From the NCBI GenBank assembly GCA_945893145.1, contig CAMDDZ010000054.1, positions 1 through 38,973 of the forward strand: a DNA stretch of 38,973 nucleotides, in the 5' to 3' direction. This DNA comes from Rhodoplanes serenus. Its GTDB lineage: Bacteria > Pseudomonadota > Alphaproteobacteria > Rhizobiales > Xanthobacteraceae. Positions 1 through 7,982 of the stretch are shown here, in pieces. Each line of letters opens with the position of its first letter. Position 1 is the stretch's first letter. The notes below the pieces were generated by a model. It was not told the DNA's origin. It did not search any database and worked only from the letters and a program-made list of their open reading frames with translations. Both the position numbers and the translations under genes were made by a program.

Positions 1-29
1 AAATCCCCGGTTTGGGGCATTCGCTCCAT
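1..29 (-). CDS. Possible start of the next operon gene (cut by window edge)
   Basis: Eight bases after the stop of the binding-protein gene an ATG opens a minus-strand frame (M-E-R-M-P-Q-T-G-D) that stays open to the edge. A second ATG in the same frame lies at 20. In binding-protein operons the next gene is normally a permease or ATPase, but nine codons are too few to identify anything. This is an inference from spacing only. Confidence 0.3.
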
Positions 30-37
30 GACCCGTT

Positions 38-1096
38 TTATCGAACGCTTCCGCTCGCCAGCTCTTTATAAAGTCGCGCCCACTTGTCGCCCTCGTCGAT
101 CGAGGTGGCGGAATCCATCATTGTGATCTGCAGCCCGGCGACGGCGGATTTCAGCCGTGTGTTGGTCGGCGAGAAATCGCGTCGCATCAGCAACTCCTGG
201 CCGTCGCTCAGCATGAAGTCGAAGAACAGCACGGCGGCGTGCGGGTGCGGCGCCTTGCGCGACACGCCGACGCCCTGGAAGCGGGCGACCGCTGGCGGAA
301 TGGCGAGCCAATTGATCGGCGCGCCGTCGTTTTTGAGCTGCTCGGCCTTGTATTGATAGACGTTGAGCGCGAGCGGCACTTCGCCGGAGATCACGAGGTT
401 TGCCAGCAGCGTATGGCCCTTGCGGACCGAGAACCCGTTGCGCGCCGCGATGTCGCGAAAAAACGCCAGGCCCTTGTCCTCGCCGAGTCCCTGCACGACT
501 GCGGCAAACCAGTCGAAGTCATTGGCCTCGATGCCGAGCCGGCCCTTCCAGCGCGGATCGGCGAGGTCTTGGTAGGATTTCGGCAGTTCGTCCTTTTTCA
601 CCAGCTTGGTGTTGTAGGCGGCGACGAACACGTTGAGCCGCGTTCCGACCCATTCGTGGTGCGGCAGGATCGCGGCCGGTGCGATGTCGGCGAGCAGCGG
701 CGACTTCACCGCTTGCAGCACCTTTTCGCGCTGCAGGGATTCCATCTCGACGCCATTGGTTTCGAACACGTCGGCGTCGAAGCGGCCGGCGCGCGCTTCG
801 ACCACGCCGCGCTGCAGGACATTCTCCGAGCTTGAGCGCCAGATGCGGACCTTGACGCCGTATTTCTTCTCGAAGGCGGCGCCAAGCGCCGAGAGATCGT
901 CCATCGGCGCCGATGCATAGAGGCTGACCAGGCCTTCTTTCTTGGCGCCCTCGATCAGCTTCTGGGTGCGGTCCGGACCGCTGTAGAGCGCGAGCTCCGC
1001 GGCGCTCGATTGCGCGAGCGCATGCCGGCCCGCGAGCGGGGCGAGGGCCAGCGCCAGTCCGCCGCGCAGCAATGCGCGCCGGCTAGCGATCGTCAT
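38..1096 (-). CDS. ABC transporter periplasmic substrate-binding protein (iron/polyamine-type fold)
   Basis: This is a 352-residue exported binding protein. The N-terminus MTIASRRALLRGGLALALAP carries a twin-arginine-like SRR motif, a hydrophobic core and an AxA-like cleavage region ending near HALAQ. The mature part begins with a stretch typical of Fe3+/polyamine-type extracellular binding proteins (LYSGPDRTQKLIEGAKKEG, then GVKVRIWRSSSENV) and contains the family's DPRWKGR and ADVFETNG motifs. I chose the ATG at 1096 over an in-frame one at 1123 because it sits directly before the signal peptide and overlaps the end of the upstream eutA-like gene by 14 bases, which suggests translational coupling. 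The ligand cannot be read from the sequence. The pairing with a EutA-like protein hints at an amine or metal linked to B12-dependent ethanolamine breakdown, which is inference. Permease and ATPase genes would lie beyond the left edge. Confidence 0.85.
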   Translation of the reverse strand: MTIASRRALLRGGLALALAPLAGRHALAQSSAAELALYSGPDRTQKLIEGAKKEGLVSLYASAPMDDLSALGAAFEKKYGVKVRIWRSSSENVLQRGVVEARAGRFDADVFETNGVEMESLQREKVLQAVKSPLLADIAPAAILPHHEWVGTRLNVFVAAYNTKLVKKDELPKSYQDLADPRWKGRLGIEANDFDWFAAVVQGLGEDKGLAFFRDIAARNGFSVRKGHTLLANLVISGEVPLALNVYQYKAEQLKNDGAPINWLAIPPAVARFQGVGVSRKAPHPHAAVLFFDFMLSDGQELLMRRDFSPTNTRLKSAVAGLQITMMDSATSIDEGDKWARLYKELASGSVR

Positions 1097-2783
1097 GGTC
1101 GTGGTGGTGATGATGGTGGCCATGGTGGTGGTCGTGATCGTGATGATGATCGTGGTCGTGATGATGGTGATGCAAATGTGTTGTGCCGCTCGGCAGCCGG
1201 GGGTCCTCGCTGAACACCAGCGACTTGATGGTCACCGGCACCGTCAGCGATGGCAGCCGGATGCGGCCGAGATCGATGTAGTCGAAATCCCACAGCACGA
1301 CGCCGTCGATGGCAAGGATTTCGCCCTGCACGTCGAGCTCTTCCCGCAGGATGGCGCCGAGCGTCTGCGCGACATCGCCGTCGAGCATGATGAACAGCGG
1401 TTTGCGCCGCGCAATGGTCTCCGGCATGCCGCGCACGATGCCTTGCGCAAACGCGAAGATGCGCTCGTGTGACGGCGCGCCCTGCCAGCGCAGCGCCAGC
1501 GCCACGTCGCTCTCGCCGTCCGTGAGATCGAACGCGGTGAAATGGCTGCGGATCGCTGCCGCGAGTTTGTCGGGATCGATCACGGCCTCGCACACGTAGG
1601 GCGGCGCCACAACCTGCAGATTGCGGCGCGGCAGCAGCGCGCCCGGATTGGTGATGGTGCTGGTGTTGCCGGAGAGCTGCACGCTGTATTCGGAGGCGCC
1701 GAGCGCCGTGGCGCGAATGCATTCGCCGGCGGGCAGCAGCGGCCAGGGTAGGGCGCCTGCATCGATCCGCCGCCGCAGTACGTGGCCGAGGCGGCGACCC
1801 ATGTCGCCGAAGTCGCGCTCCTCGCGGCCATAGACGTATTCGGCGACGCCGCCCGACACCATGATGCCGTCGATGTGGCCGAGCTCCGCGATCGGCTCGG
1901 TCAGATAGAGCTGCGCGAGTTGCGGGGGCAGCGGGCGCATCTTGATCGCAGCCACCAGCGCGTCCGCCATGGTTTCGGCGACCTTGTCCATTGCGGCCGC
2001 GCCAGCGGCATCGCCTTTGTGCCAATGAAAGCCTGCCTGGGCGGCATGATGCTGTCCGGCCGGATCGAGCCGGACGATCCGTCCGTTCTGGTCCACCACC
2101 TGCAAGCGGCCGCCGACGTGAATGGCTGCGGTTGCGATCACGCGGCCGTTGTCCACCAGCGCCAGCTTGGTGGTGCCGCCGCCGATGTCGATGTTGAGGA
2201 TGCGCTTGCTCTGGTCGGACGACACGCGGGCGGCGCCGGAGCCGTAGCCCGCCAGCATCGCTTCCATGTGGTGGCCTGCGGTGGCGCAGACGAAATCGCC
2301 GCCTTGCTCGGCGAGCAGCGCGGCGATCGCTTGGGCGTTGTCGCGGCGCAGCGCTTCGCCGGTCAGGATCACCACGCCGCTGTCGATGTCGGCAGGGGTC
2401 ACTCCGGCCGCCCGGTAGGCGTCGTCGATAATGGTGCGGAGCTTGCCGTCGTCGATCCGTTCCTCGCTCTGGTAGGGCGTGAGTTCGACAGGGGAGCGGA
2501 ACAGCGTGTCGCGCGCCACCACGAAATAGCGGCTCGACAGGTCCTCGCCCATCCGCCGCAGTTCGACCTTGGAAAAGATGACTTGCGTGCCGGCCGAGCC
2601 GATGTCGATGCCGACGCTGGTCAGCGTCACATGGTCCGCGATCCACAGCGGGTTGTCCTCGATCGGCCCGTCTTCGAAGTCGTCATGGTCGTGGTCGGCC
2701 ACGCCGTCATGGACATGGGCGAGATCGGCGCCAAGCCGGTGATCGGCAAGGTCGTGGGGCTTTGGATCGGTCGGGCCAGCCAT
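1083..2783 (-). CDS. eutA: Ethanolamine ammonia-lyase reactivating factor EutA-like, histidine-rich at both ends
   Basis: EutA-family proteins are actin/Hsp70-fold ATPases that exchange damaged cobalamin in ethanolamine ammonia-lyase (EutBC). The fold shows as a phosphate-1 loop GIDIGSAGT (residues 58-66) and a phosphate-2 loop NIDIGGGTTK (about 198-207). The start is set at 2783 because the longer frame starting at 2864 would place the csbD terminator (2803-2826) inside the coding region; no clear ribosome site is visible at 2783. Unusually, residues 10-33 contain six histidines among aspartates, and the last 31 residues contain 21 histidines alternating with Asp. Such tails usually bind Ni, Co or Zn. 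No eutB or eutC lies in the window; they could be beyond the left edge in the same operon. The family call is firm, while a role in metal or cobalt supply is inference. Confidence 0.82.
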   Translation of the reverse strand: MAGPTDPKPHDLADHRLGADLAHVHDGVADHDHDDFEDGPIEDNPLWIADHVTLTSVGIDIGSAGTQVIFSKVELRRMGEDLSSRYFVVARDTLFRSPVELTPYQSEERIDDGKLRTIIDDAYRAAGVTPADIDSGVVILTGEALRRDNAQAIAALLAEQGGDFVCATAGHHMEAMLAGYGSGAARVSSDQSKRILNIDIGGGTTKLALVDNGRVIATAAIHVGGRLQVVDQNGRIVRLDPAGQHHAAQAGFHWHKGDAAGAAAMDKVAETMADALVAAIKMRPLPPQLAQLYLTEPIAELGHIDGIMVSGGVAEYVYGREERDFGDMGRRLGHVLRRRIDAGALPWPLLPAGECIRATALGASEYSVQLSGNTSTITNPGALLPRRNLQVVAPPYVCEAVIDPDKLAAAIRSHFTAFDLTDGESDVALALRWQGAPSHERIFAFAQGIVRGMPETIARRKPLFIMLDGDVAQTLGAILREELDVQGEILAIDGVVLWDFDYIDLGRIRLPSLTVPVTIKSLVFSEDPRLPSGTTHLHHHHHDHDHHHDHDHHHGHHHHHHDHDDR

Positions 2784-2802
2784 GGGGCCAAGCCCATACA
2801 GC

Positions 2803-2826
2803 AAAACGGGCCCCCGAGGGAGCCCG
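2803..2826 (-). terminator. Rho-independent terminator of csbD
   Basis: Read on the minus strand, a 9-bp GC-rich stem (CGGGCTCCC pairing with GGGGGCCCG, one G-T pair) with a TCG loop is followed by TTTT. It lies about 50 bases after the csbD stop and just before the eutA-like start, so it separates the two units. Confidence 0.75.
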
Positions 2827-2855
2827 CTTTCGATGAACCGTTCTGAGAAACCGGC

Positions 2856-2895
2856 GTTCACCACTTCCGCATGACGTTCACCACTTCTGCGTACC
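2856..2895. repeat. Tandem duplication of a 20-base unit at the csbD stop
   Basis: Two adjacent 20-base copies (2856-2875 and 2876-2895) both begin GTTCACCACTT and differ at only a few positions. One copy encodes the last codons and stop of csbD (...QKW-stop on the minus strand); the other repeats this just downstream. It looks like a local slippage or duplication event at the gene's 3' end with no effect on the reading frame. Confidence 0.8.
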
Positions 2896-3081
2896 GTACC
2901 AATCGTCGATGTCCTTGCGGACCTGATCGCGTGCGATGCCGTAACGCTCCTGGATCTTGCCTTCGAGCTGGTCGCGATGGCCGGCGATGACGTCGAGGTC
3001 GTCGTCAGTCAGACGGCCCCACTTTTCCTTCACCTTGCCCTTGAGTTGCTTCCAGTTCCCTTCGACGCGGTTCCAATCCAT
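2878..3081 (-). CDS. csbD: CsbD family stress-response protein
   Basis: This 67-residue hydrophilic protein is a textbook CsbD-family sequence: MDWNRVEGNWKQLKGKVKEK, then WGRLTDDDLDVIAGHRDQLE, then GKIQERYG. CsbD proteins are abundant general-stress proteins of unknown biochemical role. The start is fixed by a GGAG ribosome site at 3089-3092. The gene is divergent from the DUF892 gene, and both have EcfG-type promoters in the 184-base gap, so both are likely induced by the general stress response. The 3' end is duplicated in tandem and is followed by a terminator. Confidence 0.95.
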   Translation of the reverse strand: MDWNRVEGNWKQLKGKVKEKWGRLTDDDLDVIAGHRDQLEGKIQERYGIARDQVRKDIDDWYGTQKW

Positions 3082-3115
3082 GATCAATCTCCATCCATTG
3101 CGGTGTCGGTTGGCC

Positions 3116-3140
3116 AACGTCGTGCATCTGCGATGGTTCC
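3116..3140 (-). promoter_or_regulatory. EcfG-type (general stress) promoter of csbD
   Basis: On the minus strand the sequence is GGAAC (3140-3136), 16 bases, then CGTT (3119-3116). This matches the known alphaproteobacterial EcfG/RpoE2/SigT consensus GGAAC-N16/17-CGTT. The CGTT lies 34 bases from the csbD ATG. Confidence 0.8.
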
Positions 3141-3206
3141 GGGGATCGTTTGCTAGACAAAGAAGTTGCCGCGGTGCTCGCCATGCAAATTGTATTTTGA
3201 CATGCC

Positions 3207-3232
3207 GGAACCCCGGCTGGGGCGATGGCGTT
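3207..3232 (+). promoter_or_regulatory. EcfG-type (general stress) promoter of the DUF892 gene
   Basis: GGAAC (3207-3211), a 17-base spacer, then CGTT (3229-3232), 33 bases before the ATG at 3266. This is a perfect match to the EcfG consensus, on the opposite strand from the csbD promoter in the same intergenic gap. Confidence 0.8.
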
Positions 3233-3265
3233 GCGCAACGGTCGCGATGCGACCGTGGGGCCCGC

Positions 3266-3754
3266 ATGACGTCGTTGGAAGATCTGTTTCACGCTTTGTT
3301 GCAAGAGTTGTATTCGGCCGAGGAGCAATTGCTCAAAGCATTGCCGAAGTTTGCCCGCCGATCGTCAAATCCAAAGCTCCGCCGGGCGCTCACCGATCAT
3401 GAAAGCGAAACCGAAGGCCATTTGCAGCGGCTCGAGCAGGTGTTCGAGATGATCGGCACACCAGCGGCCGGTAGCGGCTGCGAGGCGGTGGCTGCCATCA
3501 TCGCCAAGGGCGAGGCGATTGCTTCTGAGGCCAGCGTTCACACGGTGCGCGATGCCGGCATGCTGGCGGCCGTGCAGGCCACCGAGCACTATGAGATTGC
3601 AAGCTACGGCACGCTGGTCGCCTGGGCCGAATTGCTCGACGAATCGCAAGTCGTCCGGCTGCTGCGGCAGACCCTGGACGAGGAGAAAAAAGCCGACCTC
3701 CTGCTGACCGAAATTGCCAACGGCTCGGTCAACGAGGCGGCGCAAATGGCCTGA
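3266..3754 (+). CDS. DUF892 / YciE-YciF family ferritin-like protein
   Basis: This 162-residue, largely helical protein begins MTSLEDLFHALLQELYSAEE. The LYxAEEQLLKALPK pattern, the HESETEGHLQRLEQVFE helix, and ATEHYEIASYGTLVAWAE followed by LDEEKKAD are characteristic of DUF892. The Glu/His residues in four helices (ExxH-like) resemble ferritin-like di-iron sites, but no enzymatic activity is established for most members. I chose the ATG at 3266 because the frame upstream has no family similarity and holds the promoter. Family members are typically stress-induced in alphaproteobacteria, which agrees with the perfect EcfG-type promoter in front. It is divergent from csbD. Confidence 0.92.
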   Translation: MTSLEDLFHALLQELYSAEEQLLKALPKFARRSSNPKLRRALTDHESETEGHLQRLEQVFEMIGTPAAGSGCEAVAAIIAKGEAIASEASVHTVRDAGMLAAVQATEHYEIASYGTLVAWAELLDESQVVRLLRQTLDEEKKADLLLTEIANGSVNEAAQMA

Positions 3755-3806
3755 AATCCCGGCCGAATGCGGGTTAACGGGTTGCAGGCGCATTTGTAGG
3801 GTGGCC

Positions 3807-3831
3807 GGAACTTTTTAGCGGTTTCGGTGTT
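3807..3831 (+). promoter_or_regulatory. Likely EcfG-type promoter of the response regulator
   Basis: GGAAC (3807-3811), a 16-base spacer, then TGTT (3828-3831), one mismatch from CGTT. It ends 32 bases before the start codon at 3863, the same distance as in the neighbouring stress genes. Confidence 0.6.
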
Positions 3832-3862
3832 CTTTGCCTGGGTTTCGCCATAGGGGGAGTTC

Positions 3863-4330
3863 ATGCAACCACAGGATCATGGCTTGCCGGGCGACACCGG
3901 ATCGGCGAGCATTGAAAGCGCCGTTTCGAACCGGCCGCTCGGTCAAGTAGGCATGAACACAACGTCCCCAGACGCCACCGTGCGCCGCTATCGCGTCCTC
4001 GTGGTCGAGGACGAAATGCTGATCGGCATGCTGCTGGAAGACATGCTGGTCGATCTCGGCCACTCGGTGGTCGCGGTGGTGCCGCGCGTCAACGAGGCGT
4101 TGACGGCGGTGCAGCGCGACGACTTCGACCTCGCCATTTTGGACGTCCACCTCAACGGCCAAGCGGTTTTCCCGGTGGCCGAGGCGCTTATCACGCGCGG
4201 TATCCCGTTCGTGTTCGCGACCGGGTATGGCGAGCGCGGCCTGCCCGACAATTATCGCAACCGGCCGATCCTGCAGAAGCCCTTCGCCAAGGATGACTTG
4301 GAGAAGATGCTGGTGGCATTCCCCGCCTAG
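3863..4330 (+). CDS. Single-domain response regulator, FATGY (FAT GUY) type
   Basis: This is a 155-residue receiver-only regulator without an output domain. After a loose 40-residue N-terminus the receiver shows the acidic pair E49-D50, the phosphoacceptor Asp94 in LAILDVHL, the motif FATGYG (118-123) in place of the usual Thr/Ser strand, and Lys139 in LQKPF. The FATGY signature marks the FAT GUY family, whose known members take part in general stress phosphorelays in alphaproteobacteria (SdrG in Sphingomonas). The start at 3863 has a strong AGGGGGAG ribosome site; an in-frame ATG at 3953 is weaker. No cognate histidine kinase is adjacent. An EcfG-like promoter upstream and the stress-gene neighbours support a role in stress signalling; the partner is unknown. 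Confidence 0.9.
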   Translation: MQPQDHGLPGDTGSASIESAVSNRPLGQVGMNTTSPDATVRRYRVLVVEDEMLIGMLLEDMLVDLGHSVVAVVPRVNEALTAVQRDDFDLAILDVHLNGQAVFPVAEALITRGIPFVFATGYGERGLPDNYRNRPILQKPFAKDDLEKMLVAFPA

Positions 4331-4341
4331 CAGGTCCCCTA

Positions 4342-7047
4342 TTATCGGCCGGCGGGCAGCCGCTGCTTGATGCGTCCGATCTCCGTCCACGGATACTTGC
4401 GCAGCTTGGCGAGCCGCTTTGGCAAATTCTCCACCGTGAAATGGTTCGGCGCCTTCAGGCCGCCAAGTTCTTCCCAGGTCACCGGCACTGACACGGTTGC
4501 GCCGGGCCGCGCGCGGCTCGAATAGGGCGCGACCGCGGTCGCCTCGCGGCTGTTGCGGAGATAATCGACGAAGATGCGATTGTTGCGCGCGGTTTTCTTG
4601 ACCGTCGCGGTGTAGCGCGCGCGGTCGTCGGCCGCCATCGCTTCCGCGATGCGGCGGCAGAAGTCCTTGGCCTCGTCCCACGGCGTGGCGCGGATCGGCA
4701 GCACCACGTGCAGGCCCTTGCCGCCGGTGGTCTTCACGAAACTTTCGAGCTTGAGATCATGCAGGCGTTCGCGCACCTCGCGCGCCGCCTTGATCAGGTC
4801 GGGCCAGCCAATGCCGGCGCCGGGATCGAGGTCGAACACCAGGCGGTTCGCTGCCTCCAGATCATCAATGCTGGATCCGCGCACGTGGATTTCAAGCGCG
4901 CCGCCCTGCACCAGCGAAATGAGACCGGGCAGATCGTCGATCGCGATCGATTTGTCGCCGCCCGGCTCCGGCACGAGATGCAGGCGCTTGGCCTCGACGC
5001 CGGCCGAGGCGTGCTTCTGGAAGAAACATTGGCCGGTCGCGCCTTCGGGGCAGCGCACCAGCGCGAGCACGCGTTCGGTCACGTGGGGCCGCATGACGTC
5101 CCAGACCTGCTCGTAGTATTGGGCGAGATCCTGCGTGGTGACGCCGGCATCGTCCCAATAGACGCGATCCGGATGGGTGAGCGTCACGCCTGCGACCGAT
5201 ACCGCCGTCGCGGCGGGCTTGGTTGCAGCGGGTTTGGATTTCGTCATCGGCTTTTGCCGCAGCGCGGCGCGCTTGGTCTGTTGCGGCATCTGACGCAGCT
5301 CCCGGACCACCTGTTTCGCAGGCTTGTCCTCACGCAATCCCTTGAACGACGCCTGGCGCAGCAATGTTCCGCCGGTCCAGCCGCGAAAGTCGATCTCGGC
5401 GACCAGCTCCGGCTTCACCCATTTGACGTTGCGCCGCCGCTCCACCTCCGGCACCGGATCGAACGGCGGCTTGCTGGTTGTGAGCGCCGAGAGCTTGCGG
5501 ATCAGATCGCGCTCTTTGGCCTCGCCCCAGCCGGTGCCGACGCGGCCAGCGTAGCGCAAGCCATCCTTGTCGTAATAGGCCAGCAGCAGCGAGCGAATGG
5601 CGCGCCCGTTTTTGTCGGATGGCTCGTAGCCCGCGATGACGAGCTCCTGATTGCTGGCGCATTTGGTCTTCAGCCAGTCGCCACTCCGCCCCGAATGGTA
5701 GCGCGCGTCGCTGCGTTTCGACATGACGCCTTCGAGGTTCATGTCGCAGGCGTGGCGAAGGAGGCGCGGGCCGTCGGTGTCGAAATGCTCGCTCAGGCGA
5801 ACTAATCCGTCCTTCGGCAATTCGGTCAGGAGCTGCGCCAGGGCCGCTTTGCGGTCGATCAGCATGGCGGGCGTGAGATCGAATCCGTCGAAATGGAGAA
5901 GGTCGAACACGTAGTAGATCATCCGATCATGGCGGCCGGATTTGAGATCGTCCTGCAGGCTGGAGAAATCCGACACGCCGCTTTCATTCTGGACGACGAT
6001 TTCGCCGTCGAGCATGGCGGCGTGTGATCCGAGTGCCGCGCAGGCCTCGGCGACGGTCGGAAACCGCTCGGTCCAATCGAGACCATTGCGGGTTTTCAGG
6101 CGCACCACGCCGTCTTCGATACGCGCCAGGATTCGGTAGCCGTCGAACTTGATCTCATGCAACCAGTCACCGGACGCAGGTGCCTGGGCGCTTAAGGTCG
6201 CCAGGCACGGCGGAACGAAATCCGGCAGCGAGGCCTTGCGCGCTCCCGCAATGCGGGCGATATCGCGGTCCTTTGCACGCTCCTTGGAGCGTTTCTTAGC
6301 GCTGTCTTGTTTTTTGTCTGATGCCTTTTTCTGCGGCGCGCGCACCCGCGCTTTGCCGGTGCGGGTGCTGAATTTTGCCTTCAGCGCGGCCGATCGGGAG
6401 CCCTGCGCTCTGGGCTTCGATTGCCAGACTTTCTTTTTGTCGGCCGCGATCTCGTCCATGGTGCGGCCGCTCGTGGCCGAATCCGGCATTTCGTCCAGGA
6501 TGTCGCGATCTTTTTTTGCGCGCGCGAATTCGTCGGTCGCTTTGATGAGCAGCCACGGCTCCTGGCGCTCGCCGGGCCGTTGCCGCATGCGAACAAGGTG
6601 CCAGTGACCTTTCAGCTTGTCGCCATCGAGGCTGAAATCAAGGTGGCCTTTCTTCATGCCCTTATGCGGATCGTGGTCGGGCTGCCAAGTGCCGCGATCC
6701 CAGATCATCACGGTGCCGCCACCGTACTGGCCCTTCGGGATGGTGCCCTCGAACTTGTTGTATTCGATCGGATGATCCTCGACGTGGATCGCAAGCCGCT
6801 TGTCGCCCGGAATGAGGCTAGGGCCGCGGGTTACGGCCCAGCTCATCATCACGCCGTCGAGTTCGAGCCGCAGATCGTAGTGCAGCCGCGTCGCGGCGTG
6901 TTTCTGGATCACGTAGCGGCCGGTTGCCCCGCCGCGCTTTTGCTTGCCAGCCTTGGGCTTGCCGGTCTTGGCGCGGCCGCTTCTGCCGCGCGGCTCGGCG
7001 GTTTGGCCGAAGTCGCGCTTGGCGCGATAGGTCTTGAGGCCCGCCAC
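4342..7047 (-). CDS. ligD: Multifunctional ATP-dependent DNA ligase LigD (NHEJ)
   Basis: This 901-residue enzyme repairs double-strand breaks with Ku. The domain order is phosphoesterase, ligase, polymerase. The 3'-phosphoesterase (about 40-190) has His50, His56, Asp58 and His92 in HAATRLHYDLRLELDG and HVEDHPIEY. A Lys/Arg-rich linker follows (about 200-270). The ligase (about 275-600) has the adenylated Lys300 in EIKFDGYR, LDGEIVV, and EGVMSKR plus WLKTKC. The primase-polymerase (about 618-895) has the Asp739/Asp741 metal pair in FDLDPG, His780 in GGKGLHVV and Asp828. The start is a GTG, preceded by AGGG, 11 bases after the ku stop, so ku and ligD form one operon. All catalytic residues I know are present, so the protein should be complete and active. 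Confidence 0.97.
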   Translation of the reverse strand: MAGLKTYRAKRDFGQTAEPRGRSGRAKTGKPKAGKQKRGGATGRYVIQKHAATRLHYDLRLELDGVMMSWAVTRGPSLIPGDKRLAIHVEDHPIEYNKFEGTIPKGQYGGGTVMIWDRGTWQPDHDPHKGMKKGHLDFSLDGDKLKGHWHLVRMRQRPGERQEPWLLIKATDEFARAKKDRDILDEMPDSATSGRTMDEIAADKKKVWQSKPRAQGSRSAALKAKFSTRTGKARVRAPQKKASDKKQDSAKKRSKERAKDRDIARIAGARKASLPDFVPPCLATLSAQAPASGDWLHEIKFDGYRILARIEDGVVRLKTRNGLDWTERFPTVAEACAALGSHAAMLDGEIVVQNESGVSDFSSLQDDLKSGRHDRMIYYVFDLLHFDGFDLTPAMLIDRKAALAQLLTELPKDGLVRLSEHFDTDGPRLLRHACDMNLEGVMSKRSDARYHSGRSGDWLKTKCASNQELVIAGYEPSDKNGRAIRSLLLAYYDKDGLRYAGRVGTGWGEAKERDLIRKLSALTTSKPPFDPVPEVERRRNVKWVKPELVAEIDFRGWTGGTLLRQASFKGLREDKPAKQVVRELRQMPQQTKRAALRQKPMTKSKPAATKPAATAVSVAGVTLTHPDRVYWDDAGVTTQDLAQYYEQVWDVMRPHVTERVLALVRCPEGATGQCFFQKHASAGVEAKRLHLVPEPGGDKSIAIDDLPGLISLVQGGALEIHVRGSSIDDLEAANRLVFDLDPGAGIGWPDLIKAAREVRERLHDLKLESFVKTTGGKGLHVVLPIRATPWDEAKDFCRRIAEAMAADDRARYTATVKKTARNNRIFVDYLRNSREATAVAPYSSRARPGATVSVPVTWEELGGLKAPNHFTVENLPKRLAKLRKYPWTEIGRIKQRLPAGR

Positions 7048-7058
7048 TTAACGACCCT

Positions 7059-7952
7059 CTAGCTCGCCCGCTTCATGCGGCCACGGCCTTGCGCGGGCCG
7101 CTTGCGCGCCTGGCTGGTGCGGCGAGAACTAGCGCGCGGCGCGGAGCGCGGCGACGCGCCACCGCGTTCCTCCGCCTTCACGCTGCGCTTCAACGCATCC
7201 ATCAGGTTGATGACGTTGCTGGGCTTCGGATCGGTCGGCTTCGGCGCGGGCTTTCCAGCCTGCTTGGCCTTGATCAGTTCGACCAAAGCCTCCTCGTAGC
7301 GGTCCTCGAATTTGTCCGGATTGAACCGCGCCTTCTTGCTGTCGAGAATATGCACGGCGAGATCGAGCATGTCGGACGGCACTTTGACGTCCGGAATTTC
7401 GGAAAAGTAATTTTTGTCTTCGCGCACCTCGGAGCGGTAGCGGATCGCCGTCGCCATCAGGCCCTTGCCGCGCGGATGCAGCATCAGGATGCGCTCGCGG
7501 CGGTAAAGCACGACGCGCGCGAGCCCAACCAGATCCTCCTTGTCCATGGCGTCGCGGATCACCGCGAAGGCCTCGTAGGCGACCTTGTCATTCGGCACGA
7601 TGTAATAGGACTCGTCGAGGAAAATCTCGTCAACGTCCTTGCGCGGGACGAAAGATTCGATGTCGATCGTGTGCGTGCTCTCCAGCGCCACGTCGTCGAG
7701 CTCCTCGTCCTCAACCAGGACGTATTGCCCTTTCTCGATCTGATAGCCCTTGACCCGATCGTCCTGCTCCACCGGGTCCTCGGTTTCGGAATCGACCACC
7801 AGGTTGCGCACGCGGTTGCCGGTCTTGCGGTTGATGATGTTGAAGCGCGCGCGCTCGCTGGTGGTGGTCGCCGAATAGAGCGCAACCGAGCACGAGACGA
7901 GCGACAGCTTGAGATAGCCTTTCCAATTCGGACGCGGTGCCATGAAGCTCAC
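7059..7952 (-). CDS. ku: Ku DNA end-binding protein
   Basis: This is a 297-residue bacterial Ku, beginning MSFMAPRPNWKGYLKLSLVS with the family's strongly conserved N-terminus, then the core beta-barrel (QIEKGQYVLVEDEELD) and LDLAVHILDSKKARFNPDKF. The C-terminal 40 residues are a basic, low-complexity Arg/Ser/Lys tail that in characterised bacterial Ku proteins aids DNA binding and threading. Ku homodimers ring broken DNA ends and recruit LigD, which is the next gene. The start is supported by a GGGGTGAG ribosome site. An EcfG-type promoter lies 30 bases upstream, so the NHEJ operon is probably stress-inducible, as reported for one ku/ligD set in Sinorhizobium meliloti (from memory). Confidence 0.97.
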   Translation of the reverse strand: MSFMAPRPNWKGYLKLSLVSCSVALYSATTTSERARFNIINRKTGNRVRNLVVDSETEDPVEQDDRVKGYQIEKGQYVLVEDEELDDVALESTHTIDIESFVPRKDVDEIFLDESYYIVPNDKVAYEAFAVIRDAMDKEDLVGLARVVLYRRERILMLHPRGKGLMATAIRYRSEVREDKNYFSEIPDVKVPSDMLDLAVHILDSKKARFNPDKFEDRYEEALVELIKAKQAGKPAPKPTDPKPSNVINLMDALKRSVKAEERGGASPRSAPRASSRRTSQARKRPAQGRGRMKRAS

Positions 7953-7982
7953 CCCAAACGCTGAAAATTACTCAGCGGATGA

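Noticed and set aside
1086..1180. Periodic GTG/ATG/GTC triplets as a repeat array
   Set aside because: They are simply His and Asp codons of the eutA-like tail read on the other strand; there are no spacers, so it is not a CRISPR or satellite.
1083..2864. Longer eutA-like start at 2864
   Set aside because: The extra 27 codons contain a Rho-independent terminator and part of the csbD tail duplication, so the ATG at 2783 is better.
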